Part shown: in pieces, positions 12,901 to 24,900 of the stretch | Numbering within the stretch: position 1 is the stretch's first letter | Layout: each line of letters begins with the position of its first letter | Assembly: GCF_014898055.3 (NCBI RefSeq) | Contig: NW_023601322.1 | Span: forward strand, 5,289,312 to 5,353,311 | Direction of reading: 5' to 3' | Source of the DNA: Talpa occidentalis | Lineage: Eukaryota; Chordata; Mammalia; Eulipotyphla; Talpidae | DNA length: 64,000 bases | Made by a program: the position numbers and the translations under genes | The notes under the pieces: model-generated | The model's database searches: none | Told to the model about the DNA's origin: nothing | What the model saw: only the letters and a program-made list of their open reading frames with translations

Positions 12901-15900
12901 TTTATTGCATGTCTCCTAAGTGTGTGTTTTATAAAACCTGCACCAGCAAATAGAATACAATTCAGATAATGGTTAGCTTATGCTTTGTTTTTTGCAATAA
13001 ATCGCAAAAAATTTTCTGAATTAAAGTATGTGCATTTTTAAGACAATACTATTGCACACTTAGTAGACTAGAGTGTAAACATAAAATTTATATGCACTGG
13101 AAAATGGAAAAGTTCACGTGACTTGCTTTATTAACGGTGCTCACTTTATTGTGGCAGTTCTGGAACTGAGCTTCCAGCATTTCCAAGATTTGCCTGTATT
13201 AGGAGTCGCTGGTGGATGTACCCCAGCCCTCTAATCTTTGTATCTTGGCAGTTTTTCATGAGTCTTAGTTGAAGGTAATCAGGGCTTGTATTTACCTGCC
13301 TCCTTAATATGAGGAAGGGGTGTTAGGAACACACTCTACTCAGATGATATTCCTGAAGTCTTTGTGTTTACTTGGGAGAAGGTAAGCTCACTAACAGCAA
13401 TTTTCAGTTGGGATGTACTTAATAGAATTAAGTCTTAAAATAAAGATGGGCACAAATAAGTCTTTGGTCTAAGGTCACATGGCTGTTAAAAGACGGCATC
13501 TGTATCTTCAGATCCTGCATTATTTATGTTACTTCCTGCAATTTGTGTTCCCTCTATGAAAACCAGTGTTACCAATAAATATAAGTAAAACTGGGCAAGT
13601 CTGAATCAGAAGGGTTCACTCTCAGTAGCCTGGTGAGGATACCAGACTAATTCCGTTTATATTCTTTTTAAGATTTAAAGAAAATCTGTATAGGTTTGTA
13701 TAAGTATATCTATATATTTTTTAAAGTAAAAGGCTCATTTATTACCTAGTTTCTCATTTTAAAAAAAAATTTAGAATTATTTATTCTTTTTCTTATCAAG
13801 GCATTGCTTCAGAGTTTGGAGTTCGAGGTTATCCAACAATTAAGCTGTAAGTTGAGTGTTATATGTTTATATGTGTATATTTATTAGTTCACTCTACTTA
13901 CGTTTTATTACATTAATTTCTAGTAGCTTCCTGGAGCAGTGAAGATTTGAGTTCAGCAGTTCTTTCTAGGTGCAGTATGTGATGAGAGGAGAGGGGCTGC
14001 ATCTCTGTGCTCTCCTTGTGTTAAGTAAATGTGTTGTTTATGGCTCATTCACTGCGCTGACTGTGCGGGACGAGGTCCAGTCAGTCTGTGAGAGGCCTCC
14101 TGCCCACGGAGGTCAGGAATCTCTTCTGCTTTTTCACGTGAATTCTGTCTCCTAACAAATTTTACTTTCCTATAATTAGACTTATTTTTGAGAGATGAAT
14201 CAGTTTGATGGATGTTAATTCTAATCTGTAGGTGTTGATGGAGTCTAATGTGGAGTGTTTAATTTGGCAGAAATGGTGTGGTAATTCCAAAGGACTTATA
14301 TTATAAACATGATTTTATTGGATTTCTCATGATTTTCATCCTTATTTTGATAATGTGGGAAGTTGAGGAATTATTTTGAAACTTGTTTTTATAATAAAGC
14401 AAATTTTTATTTCAGTATTTTAAAACTTCAAATTTAAAAATTTAACTAATTTTAATTTTTTATTTCTTATATTATGTGTGGACCTTCTTTCTTCCACCTC
14501 GTTAAAAATAGTTTTCTCAGCTACTTCTACTTTCTTGTGTTAATTATCTTTTCTATTCTTTCTATTTAATTATGGATGTTCTGTTTGTGCTTTTACAATT
14601 ATTTTACAAATTTTTATTTATTTGAATACATGTAATTTTAATACAATACAGCATTTTTCTTTACATTTTGAGTTGTTGTTCCCCAGAAACCAGTTGCTTA
14701 CTTCTAAAATTCTACAGCTATTATTTTGTATATTGTAGTTTTATGTAGCAATAGTAATTAACACTAAAAACTAAAGCAGTTGAAATAATGCAAGCTTGTA
14801 ATTTTTTGTTTTTTTAAGATTAAAGGGGGACTTGGCATATAATTATAGAGGACCACGAACTAAAGATGATATTATTGAGTTTGCACACAGAGTGTCTGGG
14901 TAAGTTCTTACTCGGGAAGGCTCTTATTATATTACTACATTTTCTATATATGAAAAATTAAATGTGTTTTAATAGATCATTTTGAGTGTGTATTTTAGGG
15001 ATTCGACCTAAATGAAATTGGTTTACTTGTGAGAAAAGGTAAGATTATGTAGCACATGCAAAAAAAACTCTTTCCTTTAAGGAAACAAAAGGGCCTGTTA
15101 TTTGTGTTATGTACTTGTGACCTCACATTTATTTATTTATTTTTAAATATTTTATTATTTTTGTGTAGAAGAACTGGGGTATAGGCCAGAGGTGTGGGGG
15201 ATAAGAGGATTCACCAAAGACAGAGTGGGGGGCAGAACAGGTGGATCTACTGAAATACACTGCTGAGGGGAGTAGAGACAGGAGAGGTATGCTCCCTGGT
15301 GGGGGTTTGAACTCAGGCCCTTGCTCTGGGCCTTTGAGGTGGTGGGGCTAAGACTTAACCCCTAAGCTACCAGGGAGGCCCTTGTGACCTCACATTTAAA
15401 TTCACTTTGTGTATAGAAGAATTTTCCCCAGTGGATTTTATTTTTTATTTATTTATATATTTTTTTATTTTTATTATTTATTTATTTATTTATACAAGCA
15501 CTGGGTACAGACAGAAGCACAGGAAGGTGAGAGAACTCACCAGAGCCAGAGCAGGGAACAGAGCAGGCAGGAGGACCGAAGTACACTGCTGAGGGGAGCA
15601 GTGGGCGACAGGAGAGGTCTGCACGCCATGTGGGACCCTCCTCCGGTGGCCGGGGAGCAGCCGGGCATCGAACTGGCACTGCAGAGGCTCCGGGCAGCTT
15701 CTCAACCCAGCGCTCAACTGCTGCGCCACTGGGGAGGCCCCTATTTATTTTTTTTTTAAAGATTTATTTGTTTATTTATACAAGCACTGGGTATAGTCAG
15801 AAGCGCGGGAGGGTGAGAGAATTCACCAGAGCCAGAGCTGGGAGCAGAGCAGGCAGACTGACAAAATACACTGCTGAGGGGAGCAGTGGGCGACAGGAGA

Positions 15901-18900
15901 GGTCTTCGCGCCATGCGGGACCCTCGCCTGGCGGCAGGGGATCGAAACGGCGCTGCAGAGGCTGTGGGCAGCTTTGCAACCCAGCGCTCAACTGCTGCGC
16001 CACCGGGGAGGCCCGCCAGTGGATTTTAAAGAACATTTGCAAAATTTGATTTTACAGATGGCTATGTTGTAAATCTTAATCTATTACTATAATTTTGCTT
16101 TTGTAGTGCCCGCTTTATGGCAGTTTACTTTTATTGTTACTTACTTTTAGAGTTTTTAAAGAAAACCCCACTGTGTTATCATTCTTAATAGATTTGGGCT
16201 TTAATCTCTAGCATGTGATGCTGGAAAGTGCTTTTTAGATACAACTAAAATACTGTTCCTGATCTATCACATTATGCCTAATGCCAGCTGTGAGGTAATA
16301 GTGCATTTTTTACTTAGGATATAGCATAATTAGAGTAGAAAGACTGAATTACAGAGCTCTGAAGTTTTACTGACAAGGAAATAGTTTCTTCCATAGGCAT
16401 CTCCTGTAGGTTTGATTATGGTGATTTAAGAAAAAATAAAATGACCTTCTTGGGATATAAAGAAAGTTACTGCTCCAGAGAGGTTTACCTATATTGACTT
16501 AAGCTTAAATCATATTGTAGGCACTTTCTTATGATTTAGACAGGATATGCTACATTGATAACTTGAAATACCTTTAAGATAAATTGAAATGTTGGGATGA
16601 ATTTCTTGGGTGACTTGGTATTATTGGCATAAATTACTTGATAAAAGGCACAAGACTGGGAATGATATTTGTATATTGAAGTTTCTAAAGTTTATTAATA
16701 TAATTTTCACTGTATTATTGACTGCATATTTCATATTCTTTATTTGCTTTGTGAATAAATAAGTTATGGGATAATTTTATATTTCATGAGGCGATTGCTA
16801 GTGGATGTACTTACTCCCCCATGATTTGTATTAGTCTTTGTTAGCACTTTTTAATGAGTTTTAGTTTAAGCTTAGGAAGGAAGGGCTTCTCCTGATGTAA
16901 CTAGGGATGACTTTATTGCAAATGAAATTTCAAGAGTCGGTTTTGAAATTGCATCACTTACTAGTTAATGACCAAAGTATTAAAACAGAGACCAGAGTGA
17001 TGCAATACATCTAAAGACTTGTGTGTTTCCAAAATAGGTTTCCCCTTATAAAAATGCATTTTATTCTTTTTGTAAATTGGTGGAGTAAAACTCTGACAAA
17101 ACAGACCACATTTAAAAGAAGACTGCCTCTTATTTTAGTTTTTTAATTATATTTTTCGAATGATATGATTTATAATAACATTTGCTGTCACTTTTCACAG
17201 TCTGTTTCACTTTGAAATCTGCTTTATAATAAAACTCAGTAGATTTGTTTTCTCCTTTTGAGCTTCTTGTGACTGCTAGGACTTACCATTCTCCATTTAA
17301 TTTTTCCTGGAAAAAGTAACATACTTATAAACCATTTTAGATTTTAATCTCAATAGGGCATTTTAAAACTATATTAACATTTAAGTTGACAGGAAGAGAC
17401 ATAGTCCTAATATAGTATTATAAACTCCTGGGATAGTATTTCAGTGTGTTTGTGTGACTGATCTTTGGAAAGGGAGAAAAATAATTCTCATGTGTGGTGT
17501 TTTGTTTTTAGCTGAAGACTCACTTAAATGCACTATTGTTCTGTTTTTACCTATCAAAATATTGACTAAGATGGTATTCTCTAAAAGGATGTATTTGAAA
17601 CTTATTTTTTAAGCTGATAGTTTAAATAAATTATAGGTACTATATCGTATGGCTGTAATAGAGATCATGAGTTATGGTTTTTGTTCGATTTATGTGGATT
17701 GAGTGATACACTTAAGTATAGTTAATGCACTTTCAGAGCTTTATAACTTTAGACATATTAGGCTATCAGAGAGGTAGTAGTAAATTATGTGATCTTATCT
17801 GCAAGTTTGTTTTGGGTTGTTCGTTCTGTTTCCAAACAGGGCTCTCATTCGGCCACTTCCAAGCCAGCAAATGTTTGAACATGTGCGGAAGAGACATCGT
17901 GTATTTTTTGTTTATATAGGTGGAGAGTCACCTTTGAAGGTATCAAATAATTGTATTTTTAATCCACAAGCTCAGATATATTATTTAATTTTCTCTGTAG
18001 CCCAGATTTCACCAAAAACTCAAAACTAACTCTTAATGGAAATAATTACAATAAAATACTTCCGTGTGTACACTCTATAGTTCTTGCCGTCATGAAACCA
18101 AAGTGAGTGAAAAAAGTGTGTAGCTATTATTGCTTGCCTCAGTGTTTCTTCTGTCATTGGCCTGGTTATTTAAATTTTGTATTATTTTGTTAGCATTTTT
18201 GTGTCTGAGACTGTAAAATGTAGTTTGAATATAAGCCTTTTTTTAAAAAAGATTTATTTACGCATACAAGAACTAAGGTGTAGACCAGAGGTGCGGGTGG
18301 GTTGAGAGTGAGAGGATTCACCAGAGACACAGTGGGTAGCAGAACTGGTAGATCTAGTGAAATACACTGCTGAGGGGAGCAGTGGGCAAAGCAGGTGAGG
18401 TCTGCTATGCCATATGTGGGTTAGCTCCCTGGCCAGGGATCGAACTCATGCTGCAGTAGCTGGCTATAGCTTGATAGTGCTGAGACTTTAACTCCTGTGC
18501 CATCAGGGAGGCCCCCTAAAATTTAAGCTTTTAAAGGAAAAAAGATCATCATCTTAAGATTATTTTATATATGCATGTATGCACTACAATATCTCTTCCT
18601 ATAATCACCAAATTAAATTAATAAATATGAATTGAGCTTATGCCACATTTAAGGAGCTTTTGTTTGGACAAGTATAAAAATACTTAGTTACAATAGTCCT
18701 ATGCCTCAGAATCTATCATTATTTCATATGCTTGTATTCTTTTTTCACATAAAGAATTGGAGGCAGCAAATTGGGAGGTGCTACTTCATGATGCTATCTT
18801 TGTCTGCATGTTTAATGAGGAGTGGGTTTTCATCTTTAATAAAATTTAATTCAACTTTTTTCTGTTTATATTATCACAGGAGAAATACATAGATGCAGCA

Positions 18901-21900
18901 TCAGAATTAATTGTGTACACGTACTTCTTTTCAGCTTCAGAAGAAGTGGTTCCTGAGGTAATATTTAAAATTGAATTTAACGATGTAATTTCATTTTTTA
19001 AAGTATTACCTGCTTTTGTCTGTCAGATTTATTTACTGTGATACATGTAGAAAAAGTAAAAATTGATTTTGTTTTTTTTATTTTTTATTTTTTTAAGTAT
19101 TTTTAAAAATTTGATTGTTTTTCACATAAAGTTTTTTTTTTTCTTGTAAAGATTTATTTTCATTTATACAAGAACTGGGGTACAGTCCAGATGCGTGGGA
19201 GGGTGAGAGGATTCACCAGAGACAGAGTGGGGAACAGAACAGGCAGACTGACGAAATACACTGCTGAGGAGAGCAGCGGGCGAGACAGGAGAGGTCTGCT
19301 CGCCATGTGGGTTGCTCCGAGGCCGGCGGGGATTGAACCAGCACAGCAGAGGCTGTGGACAGCTTCAGAGCGCTGCACTCAACCGTCTGCGCCACCTTGG
19401 AGGCCCAAGATTTATTTATTTATGCATACAAGCACTCGGGTACAGGCCAGAGGTGTGAGGGGTGAGAGGATTCACCAGAGACAGAGTGGGGAACAGAACA
19501 GGTAGATTGACCGAAACATATTGCTGAGGGGGAACAGTGGGTGAAACAGGAGAGGTCTGCTGCACCATGTGGGTAGCTCCTTGGCTGGGGATCGAACTCG
19601 TGGTGCAGTGGCTGCGGGTAGCTTCATAGGTTGCGTCTTAACATCTTGCGCCACCAGGGAGGCCCGTAAACATTGATTCTTTACTGCTGGTATCACACTG
19701 CTTGTTATTAATCTATTATACGGTCTGTTGTAGCAATGGCTTGATAGCATTTAGGAAATACGATGATTACATTTGAGCTTTTTTCCTCTTTTAAATAATA
19801 GCAGTCATGACAAGTAGTACCTGAAACCTTTAAATCAGTTTGGAAGTATTAGCTTTTTATATACATAATATATAAATTATATGTTGCATATTATGTATGT
19901 TTTTTGTTCACCAAGTCTGTTGTCTTGGAGCCCTGTGCGTGTTCCAAGTCCTGGGTAATTTGTCCCCAGCAGAGGCATCACGGGTACCAGCAGCATGGAG
20001 CTTACATTCTCCTGGGCAGATGGATTAATTTTAGGTTTGGTTGATGTCTTCTCTTGGATCCTCTGATCGAGGGAGCAGTCCTCAGTAAACAGATCTATAA
20101 ACAGGCTATGATAACTGCTATGAATCAAATATGATTAGGAGCAGTATGATAGAAGGGACATTTAGAGGTAGGGTCCTGGCTGTAGATTGACCTAGAATTG
20201 TCTGTCTGAGAAGAAAATATTTAAAACTGAGGCTTCCATGATGTGAAAGAGCCACACAAAGATCTGTGGCCAGAGGCTCCCAGAAGTAGGAGCAGGCACT
20301 TGAGGAACTGATGTGGCTGGAGGAAGGAGGTGGGAGGGCGGAGAGCCGTGAGACCTCGGTTGCATTTGCATGGGAGGGAGACATGAGTGAAGGGCTCCGG
20401 CTCATGTTCATTTTATTATTTTTTTATGGATTATTTTATTTTATATAATTCTTACGTCATTTTTCATTTTTGCATAATGTATGCATTTTCATTTTGGTTC
20501 ATGTTCATTTTAAACACCCTTATCTTCACAGCTTTCTGAGAAGTCTCATGAGCGGGGCATTAGAGGGCTTGCTATTTTCTGGGACCTGACATAATCTGAC
20601 ACCATCATAGTTCTCACATAGCAATAAGTTGTCTAAGGAAAATCCCCCGGAATCTAGAACATTGGTGGGTTCAGACGGGATTTGCTGGAGACGTGGCCTG
20701 TGTGTGATTATTACTTGCTTTTAGTACTGTTGTTGTTATTGGTCTTCTTCACTGCTTTCTTTACACAGTCTTTATTTTTTTTAAAAGATTTATTTATTTA
20801 TGCATACAAGAACTGGGGTACAGGCCAGAGATGTGGGGGTGAGAGGATTCACCAGAGACAGAGTGGGGAACAGAATAGGCAGATTGACTGAAATACACTG
20901 CCGGCCGGGGATCAAACTCGTGCTACGGAGGCTGCGGATTGCCCCATAGTGCGGTGCTTAACCTCCTGCGCCACCAGGGAGGCCCTTTACACAGTCTTTA
21001 ATTATTCTTGCAAGTATTTGTCATCTCTTTTATTTCTGAGTATATTGGGTTGTCGGAAACGTCATGACATTTTTCCCTGTGTTTTCTATGCAAACATGTC
21101 ATGACTTTTCTGACACCCTGATAGTTGTAAAAGTCCGCTAAGGGAAATAATAGTTATTTTAGAACTTCTACTTCCACTGACAATTCTCATATAAGGGTGA
21201 AGCCCATGATTTTATGTTTTTCCCATATTTTGAATCTTAATGGTTGCTTATGGAAAGTTGCTTTGATTTACAAATAGTATTTGTGAATTCCCAGGTAGAT
21301 ATAATAAGGAGCTATAAAGATGAATTAAGACAGTTTGTGACTTCCCAATACTTAAAGCTCATTGGAGAAGATGGAGCTGTAGACAAATAACTGACACTAC
21401 ATAATGAGTTTAAAGCAGTACAGGGAAAGAAGGGGCAGATTCGTTGTGTCACCATTTTGCCCAGCTATAAATATCCTTGTGAGAGAGAGGTGCTGAATGT
21501 TAAAAAATATTTGCCAGCATCGTTGATGCGCTGCCCAGAGCAGGTGGATGGATGCCTGCTGATGCAGGGCCACCCTCAGAGTCGGTGTCTCCCTGGTGCT
21601 GTGCCATCATGTGGGCGTAATGCACTTAGGTCATGTTGTATTGCCTGATATGTGACGTCTTCCACCCTTTTCATCTCTCCAGGACAGCTGTCTGTCTTCT
21701 TTTTATTTTAGTGTTACTTTTGTTTTCTGCTGATTTATTTGCCATTCACTTTTACCACTTGTGTGACAGTTCTGTGTGGCACACCCCATCATATCTCCTG
21801 CTCTGATGCCGATATCTGTATTGAAATTCACTGTTGGAGCACCGGGCACCTTCTGGGTGAACCTTTTATTACTAATTCCCACTTAAGTTCCCATTTATGT

Positions 21901-24900
21901 AGGAGCTACAGTTGACACCTGCTGTGACTTATATCAGCTAACTGACTCCTGACTCCTCACGGTGGGTGCTCACTGCCCTGCTTTACCGAGTGAGGGGAAA
22001 ACCAGAGACCTGGTGCACAGCCTGGGTGGTGGGGAGGCTGGAACCCCCCATGCCGACGACAGCCTGACCCCTGCTCTTCGGCCACGTCACAGTGCCTCCC
22101 TTCCAGAGTGGACTTCCTGGAGATCTTTAGGTCTATTAACAACTCTAAGACTATTCCATGGCTTTCCCCGTAGCAAACAGAACACTGCCTGGAGAGGTAG
22201 AGAGAGATGCCAGACCCAGTCCTTGCATGAGCTTCGATTGACCCTGCGTTGGTTTTTTTTTTCCCCTTTAATTTTTTTTCATTTATCCAGTTCTGTTTTC
22301 TGGTGTCTTTCAATATTTTTGAAATCAATTGAAATTGTTTTTAATGATAATAAGGATACTTCTGATTTTTACAGTATGTCACCTTGAAAGAAATGCCTGC
22401 TGTGCTTGTTTTCAAAGACGAAACCTACTTTGTTTATGATGGTAAGTTTCAAAGTTTTAAAATATGTAAAACATAAATTTAAATGTCATGTCCATTATAG
22501 CACTTAGGTAATGATAAAAGGATTTTTTCTTTAAGATTTTTTTTTTTTTAAAGATTTATTCCTTTACACAAGAACCAGGGTACAGGCCAGATGCATGGGA
22601 GGGTGGGAGGATTCACCAAAGACAGAGCGGGGAACAGAACAGGCAGACTGCTGAGGGGAACAGCGGGCATGACAGGAGAGGTCTGCTGTGCCATGTGAGA
22701 CCCTTGCCGGCCGGCAAGGGTCTCACATAGTGCAGTAGAGACTGCTGACAGCTTCACAGCGTGGTGCTCAACCGCCTGTGCCACCAGGGGAGGCCCTTTA
22801 AAGATTTATTTATTTATGCATACAAGAACTGGGGTGCAGGCCACCAGGGAGACCCTTTACACAGTCTTTATTCTTGCAATTATTTGCCATCTCTTTTTTA
22901 TTTCTGAGTATATTGGGTTTTTGGAAACGTCATGACATTTTTTCCTTTGTTTTCTATGCAAACATGTCATGTAGGTGTAGAGGGGATGAGAGGATTCATC
23001 AAAGACAGAGTGGGGAACAGAACTGGCGGATTGACTAAAATACACTGCTGAGGGGAATAGCGGGCGAGTTAGGAGAGGTCTGCTGTGCCATGTGGGTAGC
23101 TCCCTAGCCGGGGATAGAACTCGTGCTGCAGTGGCTGCGCACAGCCTCATAGGTTGCATCTTAACCTCTTGCACCACCAGGGGGGCCCTGGTATTGATAA
23201 AAGATTTAGTAAATACCATCACTGCTTACGGTTCCGTGGGTTGAATAAGTGAGGGTTTTTTCTTACCTGTCAACTTTAGTTTTTATTTTTTGACAAGTTA
23301 GTTGTCTCTCCAGTAGATGAACCCTATCAATTTCTATGTGTTACTTTAAAATATTCAGAATTAATGTTTTAAAAAGGTATCTAGCATTTCTAACAAAAAA
23401 AAAGGTGAAGACATAAAACATCATCAGTAGTGTTGCAGTCCCCGGTGTTGTCTCTCCCTAGTTCCATCTCTCACCCTGACAGAGGTAACCACTGACCTGT
23501 TAACCAGCTTTCCTTCACGGAAGCAAGAAACTGGGTTATTTTTTTAAATATTTTTATCATAGCAGACATCATAGTCAGGAGAATGGTAAAATAAGACGCA
23601 TATACGCCTGCCACCAGGTGAGACAGTCACCAAGCTTGTCCCACATTTGCTTCTCCCCTTTTCCTTTGAATTTTTTATAGCAAATCCTGGTGACATTTGT
23701 CTCTGCTTCATTATGTATCGCTTTATACATGGGGATTTTTTTTTTTTTTTTAAGGTGACCATGTGCTGTATAACATGTAAAAATGTAATAAAACTTCCTT
23801 GGCATGATCAGGCACCTATTCCATGGTCCCTGCGCCGTGCTCAGGTGCCCAGGCAGTGCAGGGAGTCCCGCTGGGCCACGGCAGTCTTGGTGGCCTCCTA
23901 AGTGATAATGTAATAAAAATAAAAATTCACTTTCTCATTCTCACTAAGCACATTGGAAATGCTCAGTTGCCTTGTGAGGCTTTTGTCTTCCGTGTTGGAG
24001 AGCATAGTTGTAATGCATTGTATTTGCTGCAGCAACATTCTGCAGTGTGGTTGTTGTTATATAACAAAAGAAACTAGAACTACTCGAACAGTAAGTTTTG
24101 TATTGCTTAAATAATTCAGATAAATAGAAGAATATCTCATACAAGGAACATTTTGACTCTGTTCTGTAAAAGGAGAATTTTATTTTGACAGCTTGTGAAG
24201 AAAAGCATTTTCAGAATTTTCTGTCGTTATCTTTGAATGTGAGGATTGAATTTTATTTCTAACTGGTGTGATTACCATTTACTTGTTATGTTTTATACAA
24301 GTTACTGCCTCTTACTTGATAATTTTCATTTTATCTTTGAGGTAGATAGTGAGGCAGGTTAATATCCTGATTATGAAGGAGATAACAGAGGGTGCTAGAA
24401 AAGGGATAGCTATATACTTAATTCGCAGATTCATTTGCGTGCTCATTCATTCTCTGGATATTGAATGTCTGTATTAGACATTGGACGTAAAAGGGAAATA
24501 AGAGGAACTTGCATATATGAAAACAGGAAGAGGAAAATAATCCTCTTAGATATCTACGTCATCCACCTGCTCTTTGTTACAGCGTGCCTGTTGTCTTGTC
24601 TGGTCGTCACATTAGTTCTGTGAGGTCAGTCTTCCAGCTGTTTTACAGTAAAAGAAGCAGGATTAGAAAGATTTGTTTTACTTTATTTTAAAATAATCAA
24701 TGATGTAATCACAATTGAACCTTCAGAGCTCTTGTTCAAGTTTTGTTGTGAGTTTCTTCACAACTCAGAGAGCTGCTTGTTTTTTTGTGGGAAAAACCTG
24801 ATCACATTTGCACAGACTTGTCTGCATTCTCCGCGCAGCTGTTGCAGCACTGTCTCTCTGTCTGCAGCGTGGCCTCCCAGTGGAGGAGCCAGAGCAGGAA

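Larger units (their letters stand above)
8081..13800 (+). other. TMX3: TMX3 intron 4
   Basis: It contains the hAT remnant, two antisense SINEs, a 25-bp tandem duplication, a Tigger fragment and small L2-like traces (for example 11505-11590). The stretch 11130-11290 resembles an old antisense L1 3' end. Other parts are unassigned. Confidence 0.8.
14900..17839 (+). other. TMX3: TMX3 intron 6
   Basis: It holds three antisense SINEs (15132-16015) and a segment (16735-16900) related to the Tigger-interrupted block in intron 4. The rest is AT-rich and unassigned. Confidence 0.8.
18958..22374 (+). other. TMX3: TMX3 intron 8
   Basis: It contains three antisense SINEs and the MITE. The stretches 19666-20759 and 21124-22374 are without a firmly recognised element; 19920-20010 has a weak L2-like look. 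Confidence 0.75.

Noticed and set aside
15409..16049. ORFs of 116-139 codons over SINEs, and similar ORFs at other SINE copies
   Set aside because: SINEs are non-coding; the recurrent peptides simply mirror the repeated DNA.
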